Below, piece by piece: positions 54,352-62,923 of a stretch of DNA of 64,000 bases. The notes below the pieces were generated by a model. It was not told where the DNA came from and did not search any database. It saw only the letters and a list, made by a program, of their open reading frames with translations. The translations under genes were made by a program, and so were the position numbers. The DNA comes from Leptospira wolbachii serovar Codice str. CDC (GTDB lineage Bacteria; Spirochaetota; Leptospiria; Leptospirales; Leptospiraceae), in the NCBI RefSeq assembly GCF_000332515.2, contig NZ_AOGZ02000008.1, positions 248,001 to 312,000 of the forward strand. Reading direction: 5' to 3'. Numbering within the stretch: the stretch's first letter is position 1; every line of letters begins with the position of its first letter.

Positions 54352-55710
54352 TCATTCTGTTTTGGCCGCTTTCGATGTTTGGTTTTTTTTACGTTCTTCA
54401 GCGATGACTTGTATATGTTGTGCAAATTTAGGATGGTGTTTTAAAATTTCTGCAAACCTGTCCTTTCCTAAAGTATACACATCGCAATAAGAACCTGCTT
54501 TGATGGTTGCGGTTCGTAAAGAATCGTCAATCAAACTCATTTCGCCAAAAAATGATCCAGAGTTCAGTGTGGCAAGTAACTCACCTGTTTTTTCTTTGAT
54601 CACCTCTACATGACCTTTGGATAAAAAATACATATTGTGGGGAACATCACCTTCTTTAAAAATAATATCACCTTTCATATAAAAGGCAGGTTTTAATTCC
54701 AATACCACTTCTCTTTTTAATTCTTCAGGAGCATTTTTAAAAAAGGGAACCACGGAAATTAAGTGGTTATGTAAAAACATAGACACATCAATTTTTATTC
54801 CCGATGGGAGTTGGTCCCAAATTTCAGTTTCATCTATTCCATGTTTGTTTTCCCAAAGATTGACGTAATAGGAACGAATTCGGTTGGCAAGTTGTGGAGG
54901 TAATTTTTTATATTTGATAAAACTATCTATCGTGTTTAACTTTTCTTGGAAATGAACACGAGAGACATCTAAGTTAGAGAGTAATGTAGCAATGTTACCA
55001 ATGACATATCCATAAATACCCACACCTAAAATCATTACACCCATTGTATAAATAGTTTGTCCGTTGGTCACAGGAGTGATGTCACCATATCCAATGGTTG
55101 TGAGTGTTGTGACGGACCAATAGAGGGCCCGGATGTATCGGGTCGTAATATCTTTATCAGCTAAAAACTCAGGCCCAAGATGAATCCAACCGCAAGCCAC
55201 CCAATGAGCAAAGAGACTCGTCCAATACACAAAAAAGATCAATCGAAAGGTCATCGGATTGATCACTTCTACCAGTTTGAACCGATCATCGGAATCGGCA
55301 CCAAGGGCTAGAAGTCGGAGCGATTTAAAAAGTTCAAAGACTCGTACGGACCGTAGAAGTCTTAAAATCTTTAGGCTGTCAGTGACACCAAAGTATTGGA
55401 AGAAAAATCCACCAAAAAGATCAAAAGGGAAGGCGGATAAAAAATCGATGAGAAACCAAGAACGCAAATAGGTTTTGGTCACAATCTTGCGATTATGGAT
55501 AAGAAGGCGGTCTTTCAAAATGGCTGTATTGAAATTGAGGATCACATCCAATCCGAAGACAATTTGGATGGCCCGTTCTAACCAGGTGACTCCTGCAGAG
55601 AGTTTATAATGAAAGACTAAGCGAATAGGCACTTCGATCGCAAAGTAAGTAATACAAATAAAAACAAAAAGATCCCAGATTCGTTTGTAAGGGGAATTGG
55701 GATGGATCAT
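54352..55710 (-). CDS. Cyclic nucleotide-binding-domain potassium channel
   Basis: 452 residues. Six membrane segments, a basic S4-like helix (LKILRLLRSVRVFELFKSLRLL) and the selectivity filter TTIGYGDITP show a voltage-type K+ channel. Residues about 330-435 are a cyclic nucleotide-binding domain with FFGEMSLIDDSLRTATI, where RTA is the phosphate-binding cassette. It resembles HCN/CNG-type and prokaryotic MlotiK1-like channels, but longer. ATG at 55710. Convergent with parA. Confidence 0.92.
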   Translation of the reverse strand: MIHPNSPYKRIWDLFVFICITYFAIEVPIRLVFHYKLSAGVTWLERAIQIVFGLDVILNFNTAILKDRLLIHNRKIVTKTYLRSWFLIDFLSAFPFDLFGGFFFQYFGVTDSLKILRLLRSVRVFELFKSLRLLALGADSDDRFKLVEVINPMTFRLIFFVYWTSLFAHWVACGWIHLGPEFLADKDITTRYIRALYWSVTTLTTIGYGDITPVTNGQTIYTMGVMILGVGIYGYVIGNIATLLSNLDVSRVHFQEKLNTIDSFIKYKKLPPQLANRIRSYYVNLWENKHGIDETEIWDQLPSGIKIDVSMFLHNHLISVVPFFKNAPEELKREVVLELKPAFYMKGDIIFKEGDVPHNMYFLSKGHVEVIKEKTGELLATLNSGSFFGEMSLIDDSLRTATIKAGSYCDVYTLGKDRFAEILKHHPKFAQHIQVIAEERKKNQTSKAAKTE

Positions 55711-55789
55711 AATTATAGTATCGACAAAGGTGCGTTTTATATTTGCCTTCTTTTAAAGAAAAATAATCCTGAAATGAAAAGAGGTGCTT

Positions 55790-56110
55790 ATGTTCGGTGG
55801 AGCAGGCGGAAACAAGTTTGATATGCTCAAACAGATGAAGAAAATGCGGTCGCAGGTAAAAACCATGGAAAAGGAACTTGCCGGTCTCAATTTTGTAGGA
55901 ATTTCAAAAAACAAACTTCTATCTGTGACTTTGGATGGAAAATTCCAAATGAAATCCATTCAAATCGAAGATGAATTGATTGATAAAAAAGATAAAAACC
56001 TTCTAGAAAAGTCCATCCAAGAAGCTTATACAAAGGCTTTGCAAGATGCACAGGCGGGAGCTGCCAAGCAGATGCAAGCCATGGGTGGTTTTCCAGGTTT
56101 AGGAATGTAA
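55790..56110 (+). CDS. ybaB: YbaB/EbfC nucleoid-associated protein
   Basis: 106 residues from ATG at 55790 with AGAGG seven to eleven bases upstream (a GTG at 55784 would lie within that site). Glycine-rich start MFGGAGGNKFDMLKQMKK, then VTLDGKFQMKSIQIEDEL and AKQMQAMGGFPGLGM fit the family. It binds DNA; in Borrelia EbfC regulates surface protein genes. It is not next to dnaX/recR here. Confidence 0.88.
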   Translation: MFGGAGGNKFDMLKQMKKMRSQVKTMEKELAGLNFVGISKNKLLSVTLDGKFQMKSIQIEDELIDKKDKNLLEKSIQEAYTKALQDAQAGAAKQMQAMGGFPGLGM

Positions 56111-56140
56111 TTTACGTTTCCTTTGTAATCTAGAAATAAA

Positions 56141-56166
56141 AAAGCCTACAAATCAATGTAGGCTTT
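56141..56166. terminator. Rho-independent terminator after ybaB
   Basis: AAAGCCTACA (56141-56150), six-base loop, TGTAGGCTTT (56157-56166), followed by further T's. Fits termination of ybaB; the left A-run lets it act in both directions. Confidence 0.85.
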
Positions 56167-56177
56167 TACTTGAATCG

Positions 56178-56203
56178 AAAAGGGACAGTCTGTCCCTTTT
56201 TTT
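56178..56203. terminator. Second terminator between ybaB and the OmpA lipoprotein gene
   Basis: AAAAGGGACA (56178-56187), three-base loop, TGTCCCTTTT (56191-56200), then TTT. With A's on the left arm it suits the minus-strand OmpA gene whose stop is at 56218. Confidence 0.85.
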
Positions 56204-56217
56204 ATGTCGTTTGGATC

Positions 56218-56949
56218 TTAGCTCGCAGGAACAATTTCTACTTCGACTCGTCGGTTGGATCCATCTTTGGGATCCACATTTTTGATTGGTGTTGAGGAAC
56301 CGACTCCTTGGACTGTTCCAATTCTTTTTCCTTCCACACCGTTTTCAATGATGGCATTCTTTGCAGTCACAGCTCGGTCTTGGGACAATCTTAAGTTGAG
56401 GTCTTCGGCACCTGTTTTATTGGCGTGTCCAGAAATATTGATTTTAGTTTCTGGGTAAGCTGCTAGAGCTTCTGCCAATTTGTCAATGTTCTCTTTCCCT
56501 TTTCCCTTTAGGTCCGCTTTTCCATCTTCGAAAGCAATTCCGCCGTCCATAGTGGCAGTAAGACTGACAGTTTCTCCACCTTTTTCGTTTTTCTCAAGAG
56601 TGATTCCTTGTTTTTTCATTTCTTCGGCCATGTTGTCATACATAGTGTTGAGATAAAAACCAGTTCCAAGTCCTGCCAGACAACCAGCACCAAGGCCCAC
56701 AATCTTACCTTTGTTTTGCGGCTTCTTTTTTTCGAGTGCCAAAGAGGATTTGATTTGTCTTTGGAAATCGTTCTTTTTGTTTTTAGTATCTTTTTTTCTT
56801 TGTGCTTCGTCGTAAACGGCACCGAGTGCAAGACCAACTCCACATCCAATGGATGTACTAAGAATGAGTCTTTTTGTATTGTCGGATAGTCCACAAGAAA
56901 TTGTGGAAAGTAATGATAGGGAAAGAATTCCGGAGATGATTTGTTTCAA
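56218..56949 (-). CDS. OmpA-family lipoprotein with glycine-zipper segment
   Basis: 243 residues. Lipobox LSLLSTISC at residues 11-19, then two glycine-rich membrane-like stretches (SIGCGVGLALGAVYD and GLGAGCLAGLGTGFYLN). The C-terminal OmpA domain binds peptidoglycan: INISGHANKTGAEDLNLRLSQDRA, IGTVQGVGSSTP and NRRVEVEI. It links the outer membrane to the wall. Same strand as flaB but with a terminator between them. Confidence 0.9.
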   Translation of the reverse strand: MKQIISGILSLSLLSTISCGLSDNTKRLILSTSIGCGVGLALGAVYDEAQRKKDTKNKKNDFQRQIKSSLALEKKKPQNKGKIVGLGAGCLAGLGTGFYLNTMYDNMAEEMKKQGITLEKNEKGGETVSLTATMDGGIAFEDGKADLKGKGKENIDKLAEALAAYPETKINISGHANKTGAEDLNLRLSQDRAVTAKNAIIENGVEGKRIGTVQGVGSSTPIKNVDPKDGSNRRVEVEIVPAS

Positions 56950-57000
56950 CGTTAATGTCCTCGCTTACACTCGCTATAAGTATAAGGACAAAGTTTGAAG

Positions 57001-57028
57001 AAATCCTCCTTGTTTGCAAGGAGGATTT
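57001..57028 (-). terminator. Terminator downstream of flaB
   Basis: AAATCCTCCTTG (57001-57012), four-base loop, CAAGGAGGATTT (57017-57028): a perfect 12-bp stem. In the minus-strand direction the tail is TCTTCAAACTTTG, T-rich but not a long run. Ends 21 bases from the flaB stop. Confidence 0.75.
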
Positions 57029-57048
57029 CCGTTTCTTTTTCGATCGGA

Positions 57049-57897
57049 TTAGTATCTGTCCGTGAGGAGTTTTACTACGGATTCCGGTCGTAGGTTCGCT
57101 TGTGCAAGCATTGCCACACCTGATTTGGTTAGGATTTGGTTTTTGGAATATTCTACCATTTCCGTTGCCATATCTGCATCCCTTACTTGCGATTCAGCTG
57201 AAACAATGTTCACATAGTTGTTACTTAGTGATTTCAAAGTTAAATCCAATCGGTTGTAATAGGCACCTAGGTCAGACCGCAGGCGGTTGACTTTAGTGAT
57301 GGCATCATCCAAAACTTGGAGTGAATCGGAAGCCTTGTTCGGAGTTGATAGAGTCAACTTGTTTCCAGCTTGTTTCAGTTTGAGGGAAGAACTAGTCATC
57401 GTATTGATGTAAAGTTCTATTTTCTCTGAACCGTTTGCACCCACTTGCAAAGTCATTGGATTTTTGGAAGAACGAGAAAACCTTCCATCCAATGGTTTGA
57501 TTTTGTTAAACTCAGCAGAAGTTCCGATCCTTTCCACTTCTTCCACTAACTGAGAAACTTCTAACTGAACAAGTTTTCTGTCTTCGTTAGAATAAATTCC
57601 GTTTGAGGATTGAACTGAAAGTTCGCGTAACCTCTGTAAGATAGAGTTTACTTGATCTAAAGATCCTTCGGTGACTTGAAGGAACGACATACCATCCTGG
57701 GTATTTCGTTCTGCTTGGCCAAGGCCCCGAATTTGTGATCTTAATTTTTCGGACACAGCGAATCCCAAGGAATCATCCCCTGGTCTATTGATTCGCATAC
57801 CCGTTGCTAGGTGCTCCATGGATTTATCCATGTCACGCCCGGTGTTTGTGAGCGCTCGTTTCGCAACTAGCGCGCTGATGTTGTGATTGATAATCAT
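57049..57897 (-). CDS. flaB: Periplasmic flagellin FlaB (core filament protein)
   Basis: 282 residues from ATG at 57895-57897 with AGGAGG eight bases upstream. The N-terminal IINHNISALVAKRALTNT and MRINRPGDDSLGFAVSEKLR and the C-terminal MVEYSKNQILTKSGVAMLAQ are the conserved D0/D1 helices, and there is little between them. This is the spirochaete core flagellin of the periplasmic filament. It is the only flagellar gene in the window; flaB genes are scattered in Leptospira and usually several exist. Confidence 0.95.
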   Translation of the reverse strand: MIINHNISALVAKRALTNTGRDMDKSMEHLATGMRINRPGDDSLGFAVSEKLRSQIRGLGQAERNTQDGMSFLQVTEGSLDQVNSILQRLRELSVQSSNGIYSNEDRKLVQLEVSQLVEEVERIGTSAEFNKIKPLDGRFSRSSKNPMTLQVGANGSEKIELYINTMTSSSLKLKQAGNKLTLSTPNKASDSLQVLDDAITKVNRLRSDLGAYYNRLDLTLKSLSNNYVNIVSAESQVRDADMATEMVEYSKNQILTKSGVAMLAQANLRPESVVKLLTDRY

Positions 57898-57900
57898 TGT

Positions 57901-57916
57901 CACACCCTCCTGTGTG
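57901..57916 (-). promoter_or_regulatory. Hairpin that places the flaB Shine-Dalgarno in its loop, possible CsrA site
   Basis: On the minus strand, CACAC - AGGAGG - GTGTG forms a five-base-pair stem with a six-base loop that is the flaB Shine-Dalgarno itself, ending four bases before the ATG. CsrA binds GGA in hairpin loops, typically over the ribosome site, and in Borrelia it represses flaB through such leader sites. That this hairpin is such a site is inference. Confidence 0.55.
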
Positions 57917-58045
57917 TCCATGACCCGCCTGTTTCCCTACATGCGGAGAAAAGTAAAATTCACTTTCCGAGAAATCCGTTCCCGTCGGGAAGAGAAGGGG
58001 TTGCCTGCCCTTGGTTCTTCCGTGAATTTTGCCTTTCCAGAAGAT

Positions 58046-58073
58046 TCTATACCAAAAAACTGATGTATGTAAA
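58046..58073 (-). promoter_or_regulatory. Candidate vegetative promoter for flaB
   Basis: On the minus strand, TTTACA (58068-58073), a 16-base spacer and TATAGA (58046-58051) give a good sigma-70-type promoter. The start would be near 58039, giving a leader of about 142 bases with a second palindrome TTCCCGTCGGGAA at 57979-57991. A sigma-28-type site is not seen. Confidence 0.5.
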
Positions 58074-58101
58074 GAAAATTTAAGCATAAAGGAGTAGGAA
58101 A

Positions 58102-58668
58102 TTGAAAATCTACACCAAATTTGGCGATGGTGGTCAGACCTACCTGGCTTCGGGAATCAAAGTTTCTAAAACTGATCGTAGGGTTGATCTCTACGGAAGT
58201 TGCGATGAACTCAATAGTACGATTGGTCTTGCTCTTTCTTTCACAGGAGATTTGAGTTTTGAGCCAGCTTTTCTGGGTTACTTAAAAAGCGTTCAAAGTT
58301 TTCTTTTTGAAATTGGATCGGAGTTGGCAGGATATGTGCCAAAGGAATCCAAAGAAGGAACGGTTGTTTTGCGCTCAGATGTAGAAAGTTTAGAAAAGGA
58401 AATTGATAGGCTTATGGAAGTCCTTCCAGAGATTAAGTTTTTTATTTTGCCTGGGGGGAGTTCTGTCGCAAGCACTCTGCACATTGCTCGTACAATTTGT
58501 CGGCGTTTAGAGCGGGACCTACTTGTATACATTGAGTCTGGTGGAGAGATCCATGCCGACTTACGAATTTATATCAATCGTCTTTCTGATTATCTTTTTG
58601 TTGCAGCGCGGTTTGCCAATTTTTCTACTGGAAACGAGGAAACCATTTGGAAAAGCCGAACGAAATAG
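58102..58668 (+). CDS. Cob(I)alamin adenosyltransferase, PduO type
   Basis: 188 residues. The N-terminal YTKFGDGGQTYLA replaces the usual TKTGDKG motif, then VDLYGSCDELNSTIGLA, FILPGGSSVASTLHIARTICRRLERD fit PduO-type ATR. It makes adenosylcobalamin. The start is TTG at 58102 with AAAGGAG eight bases upstream. Its last 22 bases overlap the POT transporter gene. No cobalamin riboswitch is visible upstream. Confidence 0.9.
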   Translation: MKIYTKFGDGGQTYLASGIKVSKTDRRVDLYGSCDELNSTIGLALSFTGDLSFEPAFLGYLKSVQSFLFEIGSELAGYVPKESKEGTVVLRSDVESLEKEIDRLMEVLPEIKFFILPGGSSVASTLHIARTICRRLERDLLVYIESGGEIHADLRIYINRLSDYLFVAARFANFSTGNEETIWKSRTK

Positions 58669-59978
58669 AATTGGGGCAACACCCCGAAGGAATTGCACCG
58701 CTTTTTCTCACAGAGATGTGGGAACGTTTGAGTTATTATGGGATGCGCGCTCTCCTTGTTTTGTATTTGGTCAAAGCCCTAGGATTTTCAGATGCCGATG
58801 CCGGTGCTGTTTATGCTTTTTATACAAGTTTTGTCTATCTAACACCTGTTCTTGGGGGATATTTAACCGATCGTTTCTTTAGTTATCAATTTTCCATTTA
58901 TTTGGGAAGTTTTCTTATGCTCTGCGGACATCTCTCCCTCGCTTTTTCTGGACTTTCTTTTTTCTATTTAGGCCTTGTTTTATTAGCTCTCGGAAATGGA
59001 TTTTTTAAACCCAATATGTCTACCATCTTTGGTAGGTTATACGAAACGAAACCGGGTCTTCGGGATAGTGGATTTACCATATTTTATATGGGGATCAATT
59101 TGGGGGGACTTATCGGTCCGATTCTTTGCGGAAGTTTGGGCGAACGAGTGGATTGGCATTTGGGTTTTTTATCTGCGGGATTTGGAATGGCCATCGGTAT
59201 GGTTGTATTTTATTTCGGAAGCAAACGTTTACCAAACTCCCTTTGGGAAAAACATAGAGATCGTGAAATCTCTTCTACAACGGCCACAAAAGACCACCAA
59301 ACCAAACCAAAAATTTTGCTTATTGTTTTACTCTCTTTTTTCAGTATTTTCTTTTGGATGGCGTTTGAACAGATGGGTTCTTCGCTGAACCTCTTTGCCT
59401 TGCGAAATACCGATAGGTTTTTGTTTGGTTTTGAAATCCCGGCCTCAGTTTTACAATCCATCAATCCTTTATTTATCCTTCTCTTTGGCCCGATTGTTTC
59501 CACACTTTGGACAGGTCTTGCCAAACGGAGAAAAAATCCCAATCCTGTCGTAAAATTTGTTCTCAGTTTGTTTATCCTTGGAATTGGATTTCTCGTAATG
59601 GTGATTGCGGCAAAATATGCAGAAACAGGAGTAGCAGTTTCCATTTTGTTTTTGGTGTTTGTATACTTTTGGAATACACTAAGTGAACTTTGTCTTTCGC
59701 CGGTGGGACTTTCTTTTGTGAGCCACCTAGCTCCTGTTAAATATGCATCTGTTCTTATGGGGATTTGGTTTTTATCGAATGCCTTTGGGCACTATGCTGC
59801 AGGGATTCTATCAGGTTATCAAAACCAATGGGGGAGTATGACAAACTTCTATGGTTTATTTGTTCTCTGTTCTTGGTTTGGTGCTCTTCTTTTGTATGGA
59901 ATTTATTATTGGAAAAAGAAACCCATTTTAGCTTTGCTCAAAGGAAAAGAAGAAGAAAAAACAATCCCAGCGATTTAA
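58647..59978 (+). CDS. POT family proton-dependent oligopeptide transporter
   Basis: 443 residues, about 12 membrane segments. The PTR2 hallmarks are FLTEMWERLSYYGMRALLVLYL (with the E-x-x-E-R/F-x-Y-Y type motif), FFKPNMSTIFGRLY and DSGFTIFYMGINLGG. Imports di- and tripeptides with protons. The start is TTG at 58647, inside the ATR gene, with no clear ribosome site, suggesting coupling. Confidence 0.92.
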   Translation: MEKPNEIELGQHPEGIAPLFLTEMWERLSYYGMRALLVLYLVKALGFSDADAGAVYAFYTSFVYLTPVLGGYLTDRFFSYQFSIYLGSFLMLCGHLSLAFSGLSFFYLGLVLLALGNGFFKPNMSTIFGRLYETKPGLRDSGFTIFYMGINLGGLIGPILCGSLGERVDWHLGFLSAGFGMAIGMVVFYFGSKRLPNSLWEKHRDREISSTTATKDHQTKPKILLIVLLSFFSIFFWMAFEQMGSSLNLFALRNTDRFLFGFEIPASVLQSINPLFILLFGPIVSTLWTGLAKRRKNPNPVVKFVLSLFILGIGFLVMVIAAKYAETGVAVSILFLVFVYFWNTLSELCLSPVGLSFVSHLAPVKYASVLMGIWFLSNAFGHYAAGILSGYQNQWGSMTNFYGLFVLCSWFGALLLYGIYYWKKKPILALLKGKEEEKTIPAI

Positions 59979-60017
59979 GAGAAAATCGAACCAATGAATA
60001 CTTTGGTTTTTTATGAG

Positions 60018-60041
60018 TTCGGTAATTCAATGATTACCGAA
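60018..60041. terminator. Bidirectional terminator between the POT gene and ptsI
   Basis: TTCGGTAAT (60018-60026), six-base loop, ATTACCGAA (60033-60041): a perfect 9-bp stem followed by TTTTG on the plus strand, preceded by T-rich DNA. Serves both convergent genes. Confidence 0.8.
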
Positions 60042-60047
60042 TTTTGA

Positions 60048-61775
60048 TTAACCTTTGGTTTCTAATACCAGGGCTTCAATTTCTTCAAATTTTTCTTCCC
60101 CGGCAAGACCTATCACTTGTTCGGCGAGAAGTTTTGCTTTCCAGGAAGAAATTTCCTGAACCTTTTCTCCCACTTCTCGCATCAAGGGTAACGCAGAACT
60201 CAAATCGCGAAACCCAAGCCCGATAAGGACAGCGGTAAACATAGGATCACTTCCAATCTCTCCGCAAATACTAATGGGTTTTTTTTGGGAATTGGCAACA
60301 TCGGCTATGTTTTTGAGTAACAATAGAAAAACCACTTGCCATGGATTGTATAAATCTCCCACCAAATGGTTGTTTCGTTCTACTGCCAGAAGATACTGTA
60401 AAAGATCGTTTGTTCCCACACTATAAAAATCTACATGATTTCCGAGAAACGGTAGGTTTAAAGCGCAAGCAGGAGTTTCTGCCATGATTCCTAGAGGAAT
60501 TTTTTTAGTAATGTCAAGTCCTGTGGTTTTTAATTCTTCCAGGCATTCCGCAAACAAGGCTTTGGTTTGTAAAATTTCCGAACGCGTGGTGATCATAGGT
60601 AACATGATCCTCATTGTTCCAAATTCGCTGGCGCGAAGGAGTGCTCTTAGTTGTTCCTTAAAAAAATGCGGATGGCGAAGCAGGTAACGAATTCCCCGAT
60701 TTCCAAGAAAGGGATTGGCCTCTTCATAGCCATTTTCCATCTTATCAGCCCCAATGTCCCAGACACGGAAAGTTACAGGGCGGCCTACCATCTTTAGTAA
60801 GATTCGTTTATAAACAGCAAACTGTTCTTCTTCTGTGGGTTTGAATTCTACATACCGAATGAATAGAATTTCGGTTCTGACAAGACCAATTCCATCGGCT
60901 CCTTGTTCAAAAGCCAAATCCACTTCGTCTTCGGAATCGATATTGGCACGGAGGGAAAACTTTTTGCCATCTTTGGTTTTGATTTCTCTTGGACCATCAC
61001 TGATTTCGCGAAGTGGTTGAACTTTGTGAATTTCACTTCTGATTCCAGCGAGTTTAATTTCATCAATCCCGGGAGACCGGTTTAGAATTCCTTTTGTGGC
61101 ATCTAACAAAATGTAGTCGTCATCCTCTACATGTGAGGTAATGTTTTTTAAACCCACAATCGTAGGGATTCCATAATTTCTAGCGATGATTGCTGTATGT
61201 CCAGTTTTACCACCAAAGTCTGTGGCAATACCTCGTAGGCGACCCTTTCCTAATTGGATCATTTCTGAGGGAGTGATTTCCTTGGCGATAAGAATGACAT
61301 CGTCAGGGATTTTTGTTTGGTCGGAGATTTTATCGGGATAAAGATTGGATTCAATTCGTTTGCCAATATCTAAAATATGATCGGCACGTTCCCGAAAAAA
61401 TTCATCGGGAATGGATTGGAATTCGTCGTATAAGGAACTAACAGCTGTTTCTAGGGCAAGACCCGCCGACTCGTTGTTTTGCGAAATTCTTTCAAAAACT
61501 CGAGCGCGGAATAAAGGATCATTTAAAAAAACAATTTGGGATTCTAGAATTTCGGAAAGTTCTCTGTTGGCCTTCGATTTTTGGACAAGATCGGCCAAGT
61601 CTTCTTCGGTTTTCAGAAGACCCTTTTTTAGAAGGTCTACCTCTTCTTTGATTTCGTCAGGGGAGAGGTCCGTGCGGTCTTCGCGTTTTCGTTTGGATTG
61701 TTTCCAACGAAACACTTTGCCATAAACTGTGCCTGGATAAGCAGAAATGCCTTTGAATGTGGTTTTTTCTTCCAT
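60048..61775 (-). CDS. ptsI: Phosphoenolpyruvate-protein phosphotransferase (enzyme I)
   Basis: About 575 residues from ATG at 61773-61775, with AGGG upstream; TTG at 61790 adds five. The phosphohistidine lies in GGKTGHTAIIAR and the PEP-binding blocks include DGIGLVRTEILFIRY, NRGIRYLLRHP, GTNDLLQYLLAV and SICGEIGSD. It transfers phosphate from PEP to HPr. No ptsH, enzyme II or hprK is near, so its role (sugar uptake or regulatory relay) is open. Confidence 0.93.
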   Translation of the reverse strand: MEEKTTFKGISAYPGTVYGKVFRWKQSKRKREDRTDLSPDEIKEEVDLLKKGLLKTEEDLADLVQKSKANRELSEILESQIVFLNDPLFRARVFERISQNNESAGLALETAVSSLYDEFQSIPDEFFRERADHILDIGKRIESNLYPDKISDQTKIPDDVILIAKEITPSEMIQLGKGRLRGIATDFGGKTGHTAIIARNYGIPTIVGLKNITSHVEDDDYILLDATKGILNRSPGIDEIKLAGIRSEIHKVQPLREISDGPREIKTKDGKKFSLRANIDSEDEVDLAFEQGADGIGLVRTEILFIRYVEFKPTEEEQFAVYKRILLKMVGRPVTFRVWDIGADKMENGYEEANPFLGNRGIRYLLRHPHFFKEQLRALLRASEFGTMRIMLPMITTRSEILQTKALFAECLEELKTTGLDITKKIPLGIMAETPACALNLPFLGNHVDFYSVGTNDLLQYLLAVERNNHLVGDLYNPWQVVFLLLLKNIADVANSQKKPISICGEIGSDPMFTAVLIGLGFRDLSSALPLMREVGEKVQEISSWKAKLLAEQVIGLAGEEKFEEIEALVLETKG

Positions 61776-61837
61776 CCGTCCCTTTGCCAAAAATACTTTC
61801 GGCTGGGCTTCGTTTGGAAAGTAAAAAACGCCGGATT

Positions 61838-62746
61838 CTAACGGACCGCTTGTTTTTTAGCGAAAAGTGGGACTCTTTTGCTTTTGAACTGAGTGAGTTC
61901 GTTTCCTGTGACTTGGCTCATAATGCATTTGGCAAGAGAGATGTCTAAGGCATGACCCGCTTTGGAAGCAATCAAATGACCACGGAAAGGTCGACCCATG
62001 ACGGCCAAGTCCCCAATGAGGTCGAGGATCTTGTGACGGACACATTCGTTGTCATAACGTAAAGTTTCGTTCAAATACCCGTCATCCGTCAATACTACCG
62101 CATTGTCGAGAGATCCACCCATAGCAAGGCCTCTTGCTTGGAGGGCTTCCACATCTTTCAAAAACCCAAAAGTTCGGGCAGGAAGGATGTCTGTTCCTAA
62201 AATGGATTCGTCAAGAGTGGTGGTGTAGGACTGGCCTCTAAGGAGGGGGTGGTTGAAATCGATGCTATAAGTGACTTTGAGTTCATCGGAAGGAAGCATT
62301 ACGAGGTATTTGTCCCCGTCTACTACCCAAATGGGGTTGGCGATGGTAATGGGTTCAATGGTTTCAGGAAGAACCCGGATTCCTGCCGAACGAATCCCTT
62401 CCCAAAACGGCAGGGAGGATCCATCCATAATCGGAACTTCTACGGAATCAATTTCAAAAATACAATCAGTAATGCCTAGGGTGTGAACGGCGGCGAGAAG
62501 GTGTTCTATGGTTTGCACCCGGTTGGAACTTCCGTCCCCAATAGTTGTGGCGTTACTTGTGTCGACCACATGGTCGAGAGAGACGGGAATTCGAATTTTT
62601 TGAGTCCCTTTGTAGAGGTAAAAGATGAGTCCTGTATTTGCTTCTGCCGGATGGAGCCGCAAAGTCACCATTTTCCCGGAATGTACGCCAATTCCCCGAA
62701 GAGTGATGGAGTTTTGGATGGTTTTTCTATGTATCGCCGTTACCAT
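61838..62746 (-). CDS. lpxC: UDP-3-O-acyl-N-acetylglucosamine deacetylase
   Basis: 302 residues, normal LpxC length. Metal-binding TIEHLLAAVHTLGI and CVRHKILDLIGD, and the catalytic GHLIASKAGH. LRGIGVHSGKMVTL at the N-terminus also fits. It catalyses the committed step of lipid A synthesis, so the organism makes LPS. 62 bases upstream of ptsI on the same strand. Confidence 0.95.
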   Translation of the reverse strand: MVTAIHRKTIQNSITLRGIGVHSGKMVTLRLHPAEANTGLIFYLYKGTQKIRIPVSLDHVVDTSNATTIGDGSSNRVQTIEHLLAAVHTLGITDCIFEIDSVEVPIMDGSSLPFWEGIRSAGIRVLPETIEPITIANPIWVVDGDKYLVMLPSDELKVTYSIDFNHPLLRGQSYTTTLDESILGTDILPARTFGFLKDVEALQARGLAMGGSLDNAVVLTDDGYLNETLRYDNECVRHKILDLIGDLAVMGRPFRGHLIASKAGHALDISLAKCIMSQVTGNELTQFKSKRVPLFAKKQAVR

Positions 62747-62923
62747 AATTGTTCCTACTTACAATTTTGTAGAAAAGGGGGGAGGGACAATTCCAAAACC
62801 GTAGGCCCAAGTCAAAAAAATGTCTCCTTTTTACAACAGTGTGGTGGGAATGTGACGGCCCGAATTTGTGCATCAAACCAAAGGATTTTGCTACAAAAAG
62901 GACCGCATTTTACGTGTTAGTGC

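Noticed and set aside
58069..58101. Cobalamin riboswitch before the adenosyltransferase gene
   Set aside because: Only about 200 bases separate the two divergent genes and no B12-box-like sequence was seen.
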